Assembly (NCBI RefSeq): GCF_025244725.1
Contig: NZ_CP104203.1
Span: forward strand, 2,728,001-2,792,000
Length of the DNA: 64,000 bases
Direction of reading: 5' to 3'
DNA from: Chryseobacterium oranimense
GTDB lineage: Bacteria > Bacteroidota > Bacteroidia > Flavobacteriales > Weeksellaceae
Position 1 is the stretch's first letter. Each line of letters starts with the position of its first letter. The notes under the pieces are model-generated. The model saw nothing but the letters and a program-made list of their open reading frames with translations, ran no database searches and was not told the DNA's origin. Below are positions 33,170 through 40,451 of this stretch, one piece after another. The translations under genes were made by a program, and so were the position numbers.

Positions 33170-33634
33170 TCAATGGCATTTAAAATAATCAAAAGGTTCC
33201 AGGCAGTCCAGGCATTGGTAAGAAGCCTTACACAAGGTGGAACCGAACCTGCTGATCTGTTTTGAATTCATAGAGCCACAACGCGGACATTTTTTCGGTT
33301 TCCCGATGTGATGCTCGTCTGCTCCTTTTTCGGGAGGTGTAATTCCGTAAGCACGGAGTTTTTCTCTCGCTTCATCCGTCAGCCAATCTGTTGTCCATAT
33401 GGGAAACATTTTGGTGACCACTTTGGCATCCCAGCCGTTTTCCTTCATGATTTTCATGATATCTTCCTCAATGGTAAACATGGCAGGACAGGCAGAGTAA
33501 GTAGGCGTTATAGTTATTTCGCAGGTATTTTCGCCTGTAATTTTCGCCTCTCTTACAATTCCTAATTCTACAATATCAATCACCGGGATTTCCGGATCGG
33601 GAATTGTTTTTAATAAATCTAAAAGGTTTTTCAA
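33170..33634 (-). CDS. paaD: PaaD phenylacetyl-CoA epoxidase assembly subunit
   Basis: This 154-residue protein aids maturation of the PaaABCE di-iron epoxidase. The N-terminal MIP18/DUF59-like domain has IPDPEIPVIDIVELGIVRE, and the C-terminal zinc ribbon carries CPRCG (about 118-122) and CLDC (about 143-146). No ATG fits; the start is a TTG at 33634, which overlaps the TGA of the lipoprotein gene (TTGA). Tight translational coupling is likely. Confidence 0.93.
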   Translation of the reverse strand: MKNLLDLLKTIPDPEIPVIDIVELGIVREAKITGENTCEITITPTYSACPAMFTIEEDIMKIMKENGWDAKVVTKMFPIWTTDWLTDEAREKLRAYGITPPEKGADEHHIGKPKKCPRCGSMNSKQISRFGSTLCKASYQCLDCLEPFDYFKCH

Positions 33635-34311
33635 AATCTTTCTATAAAATATATTGAATTATTCCCCATTATAAGACTATCCTTACTTCTGGGACTTTTT
33701 GCCATTACAAATTCACTAAAAGCACCTGCAAGTTTATCTCCCTTTTGAAAGTCAAATTTTATATTAGTAAGATAAATTCCGTCCTTATTGTTTTTGTAAG
33801 TTAAAGAATCATCTTTTAGAACTTTTGAGTCCCTTAATATTCTATATCCAACCTTTGCTTCTTTTGAAACTTCCTCTTTTAATTTAGGTGAAAAAAACTT
33901 TAATAATATATGTTTAAAGGATTTTTCTTTTGCTATATAAAACTTACTTTTAGAAGAATCAATTTTATTATGTTCTTTAAAAATAATTTGATTTTTAAAA
34001 ACATTATCCCTACTAAAAATGATATAATCGATCAAAACTTCCTTAGAATCCAATTTATTTTTTAAAGTCCAGATTCCTGTTCTGTTATTCATTTTAGTAT
34101 CGAAGTCTCCCATCAAAGTGAAATTATGCCATTGAGCCGTTATATGATCTGTAGAATCATTAATTTTCAGTCTAACCTGAGTCTTATAGTTTTTTAAATG
34201 AAACAACTCATTTAAATCTGACATATTTTTAATTACTTTCGCTTTTTCCTGCTCCTTTGAACAAGATGTAGTCATTAAACTAAATAATAAAAAAATTATA
34301 AACCTCTTCAT
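33631..34311 (-). CDS. Lipoprotein embedded between paaC and paaD
   Basis: This 226-residue protein starts with a lipoprotein signal MKRFIIFLLFSLMTTSC (Cys17). The rest is beta-rich and Lys-rich, with a helical Ser/Asn/Asp-rich middle, and no domain I recognise. It uses the ATG at 34311; a longer frame from 34452 overlaps paaC. The gap to paaC is 10 bases and it overlaps the paaD start, so it is part of the oxygenase transcript. Function is unknown; a link to phenylacetate is by position only. Confidence 0.7.
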   Translation of the reverse strand: MKRFIIFLLFSLMTTSCSKEQEKAKVIKNMSDLNELFHLKNYKTQVRLKINDSTDHITAQWHNFTLMGDFDTKMNNRTGIWTLKNKLDSKEVLIDYIIFSRDNVFKNQIIFKEHNKIDSSKSKFYIAKEKSFKHILLKFFSPKLKEEVSKEAKVGYRILRDSKVLKDDSLTYKNNKDGIYLTNIKFDFQKGDKLAGAFSEFVMAKSPRSKDSLIMGNNSIYFIERF

Positions 34312-34321
34312 GGGTTTCTCA

Positions 34322-35071
34322 TTACCACGTACACCCCGGATAAGCTCTCTGCATGTACTGAAGCTCACAAAGAATAAATCCGAAATATTCTGTATGATAT
34401 CCTGTTCTGGATTTTGGCTGCATGAATGGGTTTTCCGGAAATGCCAATCCATATTCCTGGAAATCTTTTGTTGTAATCGCTACAAATTCTTTGTATAATT
34501 CATCAACATTCGGAGCAATGTTTAAAGCAATTAAATCATCTTCTCCTTCCACTTTTGCGAATAAGCCTTTGGTATACTCCCAGATATTTTGAATAGCTTT
34601 TATCAAACGGCTCTTACTTTCTTCCGTTCCCTGGGCAAAGATTTTCATCCAGGAAGAGGCATGTGTATAATGGTATTTTACTTCCTTCAAAGATTTCTGA
34701 GCAAGAGCAGAAATCTGTTCATCTGCAGAATTGGATAATGCTTCGTACATCAGCTTCTGGTATACAGAGAAAACGTATACTTTAAGAATGGTCTGGGCAT
34801 AATCTTCATTGGGAAGCTCTACCCAATGGGCATTTACATATTCATGCTCATATCTTAAAAATGCCAGATCATCTTCACTCTTACCGTTATCAGCAACTCT
34901 TGAAGCATACTGATAAAAGTTATTGGCCTGCCCGAGTTCATCCAGTGCGATATTCGTCAAAGCAATATCTTCTTCCAGATATGGGCCTTCACCACACCAT
35001 TCGGATAACCTCTGCCCCATGATGAAACTGTCATCGGCAAATTTCAATAAATAATTATATAGTGGATTCAT
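34322..35071 (-). CDS. paaC: PaaC phenylacetyl-CoA epoxidase structural subunit
   Basis: This 249-residue protein is the ferritin-like partner of PaaA in the di-iron epoxidase. It has LGQANNFYQYASRVAD and YEHEYVNAHWVELPNEDYAQT in helices typical of PaaC, but lacks the complete set of iron ligands, as expected. Length matches E. coli PaaC (about 248). It lies between paaB (gap with word repeats) and the lipoprotein. Confidence 0.95.
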   Translation of the reverse strand: MNPLYNYLLKFADDSFIMGQRLSEWCGEGPYLEEDIALTNIALDELGQANNFYQYASRVADNGKSEDDLAFLRYEHEYVNAHWVELPNEDYAQTILKVYVFSVYQKLMYEALSNSADEQISALAQKSLKEVKYHYTHASSWMKIFAQGTEESKSRLIKAIQNIWEYTKGLFAKVEGEDDLIALNIAPNVDELYKEFVAITTKDFQEYGLAFPENPFMQPKSRTGYHTEYFGFILCELQYMQRAYPGCTW

Positions 35072-35079
35072 TATTTAAT

Positions 35080-35137
35080 AGATTTCAGATTTCAGACATT
35101 AGATTTCAGATTAACAAAAGTCTTGTATCTGATATCT
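35080..35137. repeat. Intercistronic hairpin, TTTCAGAT type
   Basis: AGATTTCAGAT (35101-35111) pairs with ATCTGATATCT (35127-35137) with one mismatch. AGATTTCAGAT also appears at 35080-35090 as a direct copy. It lies between paaC and paaB. Confidence 0.75.
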
Positions 35138-35159
35138 CACATCTTTTAATCTTAATTAA

Positions 35160-35441
35160 TTACATATTTTTCACATCATTAGGAATATCGTAGAACGTAG
35201 GATGACGGTATAGTTTATCGTCTGCAGGATCAAAAAATGCATCCTGGTCCATTCCTTCCGAAGTCACAATATATTTGCTTGGAACTACCCATACGCAGGT
35301 TCCTTCCTTTCTTCTTGTATAAACATCTCTTGCATTTTGCAAGGCCATTTCTGCTGTTGGTGCCTGAACTGTTCCGGCGTGTTTGTGGGATAATCCCGGT
35401 TTAGTCTGAATAAACACTTCCCACATATCTAATTGACTCAT
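35160..35441 (-). CDS. paaB: PaaB phenylacetyl-CoA epoxidase small subunit
   Basis: This 93-residue subunit bridges PaaAC dimers. The sequence WEVFIQTKPGLSHKHAGTVQ, then EMALQNARDVYTRR, VWVVPSKYIVTSE and a DPADDKLYRHPTFY end match PaaB closely. It ends in VKNM. It follows a lipoprotein gene by 3 bases, so the two are translationally close. Confidence 0.96.
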   Translation of the reverse strand: MSQLDMWEVFIQTKPGLSHKHAGTVQAPTAEMALQNARDVYTRRKEGTCVWVVPSKYIVTSEGMDQDAFFDPADDKLYRHPTFYDIPNDVKNM

Positions 35442-35444
35442 ATC

Positions 35445-35819
35445 TTATTTTCTTTTAAATCCTTTTGGTGTTCCTAATTCTGCTTTATCATAAATATTCA
35501 TATACAGATAAACGGTATCTTTTTTACCTTCATAGGTAACCCGATATTTATCAAGAAGTCCCATATCTCCGATTAATGCATTTTTAGTCTTAAAAGCACA
35601 GCAACTTCCCAGTCTGTCAAAACTGACTTCCTCTCCATTGGGACCTGTTAATGATGATAAATATTCAATCGAGTTTGCAGGGTTTAAATTGCCTACCTTC
35701 ACCGGATTTTTTTCTGAATATCCATAAGTCTCATCAAAAACATTTGTTGCCACAGATTGAGTACCGCATGCCATTAAAAATATTAATGATGAAAAAAGGA
35801 ATACCAATGTTCTTTTCAT
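35445..35819 (-). CDS. Lipoprotein embedded between paaA and paaB
   Basis: This 124-residue protein starts with a lipoprotein signal MKRTLVFLFSSLIFLMAC (Cys18). The mature part contains NPVKVGNLNPANSIEYLSSL, GEEVSFDRLGSCCAFKTKN and LYMNIYDKAELGTPKGF. It belongs to a flavobacterial lipoprotein family that has been misnamed as a KDO-phosphate aldolase in databases; no enzyme motif is seen. It sits 10 bases after paaA and 3 before paaB. Function is unknown. Confidence 0.75.
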   Translation of the reverse strand: MKRTLVFLFSSLIFLMACGTQSVATNVFDETYGYSEKNPVKVGNLNPANSIEYLSSLTGPNGEEVSFDRLGSCCAFKTKNALIGDMGLLDKYRVTYEGKKDTVYLYMNIYDKAELGTPKGFKRK

Positions 35820-35829
35820 AATTTGATGA

Positions 35830-36771
35830 TTATTTTTCTATTGTTTTTGCACTTTTTTCGGCAAAAGCCACTGCTGCCTCTTTTACCCATGCATTTTCTC
35901 TTTGAGCTTTTCTTTTAGTCTCGATACGCTTTTTATTGGCAGGTCCGTTTCCTTTAAGGATTTCCATGAATTCATCCCAAGGAAGTTCCCCGAAATCATA
36001 ATGTTGTCTTTCCTCGTTCCATTTCAGGTCTTTATCCGGAATTGTTAATCCTAAAAACTCAGCCTGAGAAACGGTAACATCAATGAATCTCTGACGAAGA
36101 CTGTCGTTACTCTCACGTTTTACTCTGTAATTCATAGAGATTTTAGAGTTTGGAGAACTGTCGTCGTTAGGGCCAAACATCATTAAAGCCGGCCACCAGA
36201 AACGGTTAAGCGAAGCCTGAGCCATTTCTTTCTGTTGTTTGGTACCACGGCAAAGTGCCATCAGAATTTCATACCCCTGTCTTTGGTGGAAAGATTCTTC
36301 TTTACAGATTCTTACCATCGCTCTTGAATAAGGGCCGTAAGAATTTCCCATCAGCATGACCTGGTTCATGATGGCAGCTCCATCTACCAGCCAGCCTATA
36401 GCTCCAATATCCGCCCAGCTTAATGTGGGGTAATTGAAAATACTTGAATATTTTGCCTTTCCGGAAAGCATATCATCATAAGTTGCATCTCTGTCCGCTC
36501 TGATGGTTCCGTTTCCTAAGGTTTCAGTAGCTGCATAAAGGTATAAACCATGTCCTGCCTCATCCTGAACTTTTGCTAAAAGAGCCATTTTTCTTCTTAA
36601 TGAGGGAGCTCTTGAGATCCAGTTGGCTTCCGGCAGCATTCCTACAATTTCAGAATGGGCATGCTGTGAGATCTGGCGTACCAAAAGTTTCCTGTAATCA
36701 TCTGGCATGATATCTTTTGGCTCTACTTTATTTTCTTCGTGAACGTATTGAACAAATTTTTCTAAGTCCAT
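35830..36771 (-). CDS. paaA: PaaA phenylacetyl-CoA epoxidase catalytic subunit
   Basis: This 313-residue protein is the di-iron subunit that adds oxygen to the aromatic ring. Iron ligands are visible in [27 protein letters not shown] and [14 protein letters not shown]. The start is the ATG at 36771 ([15 protein letters not shown]), not an upstream frame that runs through the palindrome at 36791-36822. It is followed by the embedded lipoprotein and paaB. Confidence 0.96.
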   Translation of the reverse strand: MDLEKFVQYVHEENKVEPKDIMPDDYRKLLVRQISQHAHSEIVGMLPEANWISRAPSLRRKMALLAKVQDEAGHGLYLYAATETLGNGTIRADRDATYDDMLSGKAKYSSIFNYPTLSWADIGAIGWLVDGAAIMNQVMLMGNSYGPYSRAMVRICKEESFHQRQGYEILMALCRGTKQQKEMAQASLNRFWWPALMMFGPNDDSSPNSKISMNYRVKRESNDSLRQRFIDVTVSQAEFLGLTIPDKDLKWNEERQHYDFGELPWDEFMEILKGNGPANKKRIETKRKAQRENAWVKEAAVAFAEKSAKTIEK

Positions 36772-36790
36772 TTCTTTTGTTTTTTGTAAA

Positions 36791-36822
36791 ATGTAAAAAG
36801 TATTCATGAATACATTTTACAT
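36791..36822. repeat. Intercistronic palindrome, MNTFY-like
   Basis: The arms 36791-36806 and 36807-36822 pair with one mismatch and no loop. It shares the 18-base core ATGTAAAAAGTATTCATG with the element at 32126-32226. It sits between paaE and paaA. Confidence 0.85.
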
Positions 36823-36838
36823 CAAGTCATTAATACAA

Positions 36839-37924
36839 TTAAACGTCATAATTAAGCATCACCACGTTCGTAGTCGGGTGACATTGACATGTCAGAACAT
36901 AACCTCTGGCTACTTCTTCTTCGGTAAGCGCAAAATTCTTTTCCATGAAAACTTCACCTTCCAGAACTTCTGCTTTACACGTACAACATACTCCTCCTTT
37001 ACATGCAAACGGCACCGGGAGATTGTCTTTTAATGCTTTATCTAAGATACTTTCTTTTTTGGAATTAAGGTGGAACGAATATTCATCATCATCAATGATG
37101 ACCGTTACCATACTTTCAATATTGGCTATCGCTTTGAATTCTTCACTCATCTCCTCCGAATTTTCTTCGTCGGGAGCAGTAAAATATTCAAACAATACCT
37201 GGATAGCAGGTACTTTTTTATCTTTCTTCAGATAATCTGCAATTCCTTTAATCATTTCTGCTGGTCCGCAGATAAAATACGTAGCTTCTTTTACATCAAT
37301 ATCCGTATATCTTTCAAACAGCTGCTCCAGTTTTTCTGCGGAAATTCTTCCTTCGAATACAGGATCTTCATGCTTTTCACGGCTTACCAGATAGATTACT
37401 TTCAGTCTTCCGTTAAACTGCTCAACCAATTTATCAATTTCGGACCTTTTCATTACATGATTCATACTTCTGTTGCTGTAGAACAGATAAGCACAGCTGT
37501 TGGGTTCCTGATAAAGACTTTCCTTAATATTGGATAAAACCGGGCTGATACCGCTCCCCGCTGCCAAACCTACATAGGTTTTTACATTACTGGGATGATA
37601 AGAAGTATTGAAACCGCCCATCGGAGGCATTACTTCCAGCACCTCGTCCATATGAAGATGCTCATTAAAATATCCTGAAACCTTTCCACCTTCCAAAAGC
37701 TTAACCAATACTTCCAGCGTATTGCTTTTTTCACTTGGAGCGTTGCAGATAGAATAAGAGCGTCTTTCTTCATTCCCGTCGATCATCATCCGGAAATTAA
37801 GATATTGTCCCTGCTTGAACCTGAACTTATCCTTCAGCTCCTCAGGAATTTCCACTGCCACGTTCACCGCATCAGAGGTATCTTTCTGAACTTTTACCGT
37901 TTTAAGTTTATAAAATGAATTCAT
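36839..37924 (-). CDS. paaE: PaaE NADPH:epoxidase reductase
   Basis: This 361-residue reductase passes electrons from NAD(P)H to PaaA. The N-terminal FAD-binding module has RRSYSICNAPS, the NAD-binding module has GLAAGSGISPVLSNI, and the C-terminal plant-type [2Fe-2S] ferredoxin has CKGGVCCTCKAEV with the last ligand in LTCQC. Length and order match PaaE. Its start codon shares a base with the paaK stop. Confidence 0.95.
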   Translation of the reverse strand: MNSFYKLKTVKVQKDTSDAVNVAVEIPEELKDKFRFKQGQYLNFRMMIDGNEERRSYSICNAPSEKSNTLEVLVKLLEGGKVSGYFNEHLHMDEVLEVMPPMGGFNTSYHPSNVKTYVGLAAGSGISPVLSNIKESLYQEPNSCAYLFYSNRSMNHVMKRSEIDKLVEQFNGRLKVIYLVSREKHEDPVFEGRISAEKLEQLFERYTDIDVKEATYFICGPAEMIKGIADYLKKDKKVPAIQVLFEYFTAPDEENSEEMSEEFKAIANIESMVTVIIDDDEYSFHLNSKKESILDKALKDNLPVPFACKGGVCCTCKAEVLEGEVFMEKNFALTEEEVARGYVLTCQCHPTTNVVMLNYDV

Positions 37925-39240
37925 TATTTTTTAAGTATTCTATTAATTTTTCCACCTTCGCACTTTGGCAGGCTGTCCTGGGCATGAATTTTTACTTTCG
38001 TGGTAATTCCTACCCTCTTTTTTATTTCGTTTTCTATATTTTTTCCGAAGCTGCCGACAAAATTAAAATAATCATCGGTATCTGCATATAATTTCTGCTC
38101 TTTCACCAAGTCATCATCAATTTCTACGTCAATATCCAATGCTACGCACATTTGTTCCTTTTCAACAGGGGTCAGGTAATAGTTGGGAACCACTCCTTTA
38201 ACATGCGAAAATGCTTCTTCTATCTGGCTTGGATAAACGTTTACTCCTCTTACAATGAGCATATCGTCTGCTCTTCCTTTGATAGGCTTCATCTTTACCA
38301 TGGTTCTTTTAGCATTTTCATCATAGTAAAGGCTTGTAATATCATTCGTCCAGTAACGCAGAAGCGGCATTGCTTTTTTCGTTAAAGTCGTAATTACCAA
38401 GACACCTTCTTCTCCAAACGGAACGGGTTGTTTGGTAACCGGGTCTAAAATTTCCGGATAAAAATGATCTTCCCAGATGTAGGCCCCTCCTTTCTCTTCA
38501 AAGTCTTCCATGGATACTCCGGGACCGATGATCTCGCTTAATCCGTAGATATTGGTTGCATGAAGACCTAATCTTTCTTCAATATGGGTTCTGATAATTT
38601 CTGTCCATGGCTCTGAGCCTAATACAGCATATTTAAGACTGATTTCATCTGCAGAAATTCCTCTGTTGGCAAATTCATCAGCAATCGTCAAAGCATAAGA
38701 CGGTGAGCAGCAAATAACTTCAGGTTTAAAGTCCAGAATCAGATCAACCTGTCTGGCCGTCATTCCCCCGGAAATCGGAAGTACGCTCATTCCTAATTTT
38801 TCTGCCCCGTAATGAAGTCCTAATCCTCCGGTGAAAATTCCGTATCCGTAGGCATTGTGCAGCTGCATTCCCGGTCTTGCCCCCGCCGCGTATAGTGATC
38901 TGGCAACTACTTCACTGAAAAGATCAACATCTTCTTTGGTATAGCCCACCACTGTAGGTTTTCCCGTTGTTCCACTGGAACAGTGAATCCTTTGAAGTTC
39001 ATTTTTCGGAACCGTAAACAATCCGAACGGATAATTATCCCTCAGATCCTGTTTGTAAGTAATCGGAAGTTTCGTGATATCTTCAATTGACCTTATATCC
39101 TGTGGAGATATTCCCGATTCATTAAATTTCCCTCTATAAAATTCTGATCTCTCTCCAAGATAGCCGACCAAATCTGTCAACCGGTCAGACTGAAGTTGTC
39201 TCAACTGGTCGAGCTTTACATATTCAACTGAAAAATCCAT
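37924..39240 (-). CDS. paaK: PaaK phenylacetate-CoA ligase
   Basis: This 438-residue ligase activates phenylacetate to phenylacetyl-CoA. The AMP-binding P-loop is CSSGTTGKPTVVGYT, and the body shows the PaaK pattern AYGYGIFTGGLGLHYGAE, a YGLSEIIGPG motif and a C-terminal Lys in PKCEGGKINR. The start is the ATG at 39240. A palindrome lies 11 bases upstream (39251-39264). It is the first gene of the operon. Confidence 0.96.
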   Translation of the reverse strand: MDFSVEYVKLDQLRQLQSDRLTDLVGYLGERSEFYRGKFNESGISPQDIRSIEDITKLPITYKQDLRDNYPFGLFTVPKNELQRIHCSSGTTGKPTVVGYTKEDVDLFSEVVARSLYAAGARPGMQLHNAYGYGIFTGGLGLHYGAEKLGMSVLPISGGMTARQVDLILDFKPEVICCSPSYALTIADEFANRGISADEISLKYAVLGSEPWTEIIRTHIEERLGLHATNIYGLSEIIGPGVSMEDFEEKGGAYIWEDHFYPEILDPVTKQPVPFGEEGVLVITTLTKKAMPLLRYWTNDITSLYYDENAKRTMVKMKPIKGRADDMLIVRGVNVYPSQIEEAFSHVKGVVPNYYLTPVEKEQMCVALDIDVEIDDDLVKEQKLYADTDDYFNFVGSFGKNIENEIKKRVGITTKVKIHAQDSLPKCEGGKINRILKK

Positions 39241-39250
39241 ATTCAACTAA

Positions 39251-39264
39251 CTAACATTTGTTAG
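39251..39264. promoter_or_regulatory. Palindromic operator of the paa promoter
   Basis: CTAAC-ATTT-GTTAG is a perfect palindrome just upstream of paaK, the expected position of a TetR-family repressor site. The TetR gene lies upstream on the same strand. Confidence 0.6.
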
Positions 39265-39405
39265 GTGTAAATTTAAAAAGAATTTCCATGCTGGCAAAAT
39301 TTTTATGATTTTTGTCAGATTTTGAATGATTCTAAATAATTTTAGGCAATATGATATGCGAAAAGGTGAAATCGCGAAAAGGCAAATTTGCTTTAGGGAT
39401 ATCTG

Positions 39406-39981
39406 CTACTTTTGGTTTCCTAATAGGCCATAAAGGAGCTTCGCGCGGATCTCATCTGTAATTTCGGTGGTAGATTCTGTATTTCTTTTAAACCAGAAAT
39501 AAGAGTTGTTCAGGGTATGAAGAATGAATCTTGTTGTAAAAGTCGGTGATTTCAGTTCCCAGTTTTCAGCTTTATAAATCTCGGAAATCAACTGTTCCAC
39601 TTCTTCCTGATAGTTTTTCCTGAGTTCAACAAATTCGGGGAGTCTTTCTTCAAGATGCCTCCATTCATTAGAGTAAATATGGGTAACGTCCCTGTTCTTA
39701 AGAACTACCGATAAGTGCTTATCCAAAAATAGATTGAGCTTATCTTTTGGCGCAATGTCTGTATTTTTTACTTCCTGGAGTTCATCAAAAAATTCCTGTG
39801 CGATACCAAAACAGATCCATTCAAGGATTTCTTCTTTTGAACGGATATGGGCATACAGTGACGCAGCTTTTATATTAAGCTTTGTAGCCAGGTCCCGAAC
39901 CGAGCTGCCCATATAACCTTTCTCCTTGAAAAGTTCTACGGCTACGTCTAAAATTTTCCTTTGTTTTTCTTTAAGCTCCAT
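39406..39981 (-). CDS. TetR family regulator of the paa operon
   Basis: This 191-residue protein has the TetR DNA-binding helices RKILDVAVELFKEKGYMGSS and VRDLATKLNIKAASLYAHIRSKEE, then a helical ligand-binding domain. It is placed directly upstream of paaK, where E. coli uses PaaX instead. It probably senses phenylacetyl-CoA. The start is the ATG at 39981; a longer frame from 40131 runs through an interspersed repeat and is not used. Confidence 0.88.
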   Translation of the reverse strand: MELKEKQRKILDVAVELFKEKGYMGSSVRDLATKLNIKAASLYAHIRSKEEILEWICFGIAQEFFDELQEVKNTDIAPKDKLNLFLDKHLSVVLKNRDVTHIYSNEWRHLEERLPEFVELRKNYQEEVEQLISEIYKAENWELKSPTFTTRFILHTLNNSYFWFKRNTESTTEITDEIRAKLLYGLLGNQK

Positions 39982-40451
39982 CTGGTAAAATGCAAAAGTA
40001 ATTATTCTAGGGTTAATAAATTGATTTAACGTTATGATTTTAAACACGGGAGAGGGAGTTTTGTAGGACCACCCCGTCAAATCTACGATTTGCCACCCCT
40101 CCGGAGGAGGAGAATTTTCGGTTAAGTTCATGGAAGAAGCCGCGTAATACTAATTTTTTTTCTTTTTACAATTTTAAACTTTTTTCCAATCTGACGGTTT
40201 TTCCATTATTTCAAACCAAATAGGAAAGAATCGGAAAATTTGTCAAGTTAATTAATCGTTAAAAATAGATAATCCGGAAAATTTGTCCATATTTTTTGTA
40301 AATTTAATAATTGAACGGTTTTTGAAATAAAGTAACCGATTAAATGATTAAATAATTGATGGCATTAGGAAACCGGGCCTGAAAATTTGGTTTCTTGATG
40401 TCTTTTTAAAACTGAGCCAAAAAACAAATTATTACACAAAACATAAAAAAT
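39982..40451. other. Intergenic region between TetR and clpB
   Basis: This 470-base gap holds the repeat at 40048-40117 and the divergent promoters. Beyond the repeat I see only AT-rich DNA; there is no clear RNA gene. Confidence 0.4.
40048..40117. repeat. Interspersed repeat with paired hairpins
   Basis: The segment with CCACCCCGTCAAATC, then GATTTGCCACCCCTCCGG and a GGAGGAGG end forms small hairpins (AAATC/GATTT and CCTCC/GGAGG). This word pattern is familiar from other flavobacterial intergenic regions. It is G/C-rich compared with its surroundings. Confidence 0.65.

Noticed and set aside
34312..34452. Longer start of the lipoprotein between paaC and paaD
   Set aside because: The extension overlaps the paaC coding region and would bury the lipoprotein signal.
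39982..40131. N-terminal extension of the TetR protein
   Set aside because: The extension reads through the interspersed repeat, and the ATG at 39981 gives a normal TetR length.
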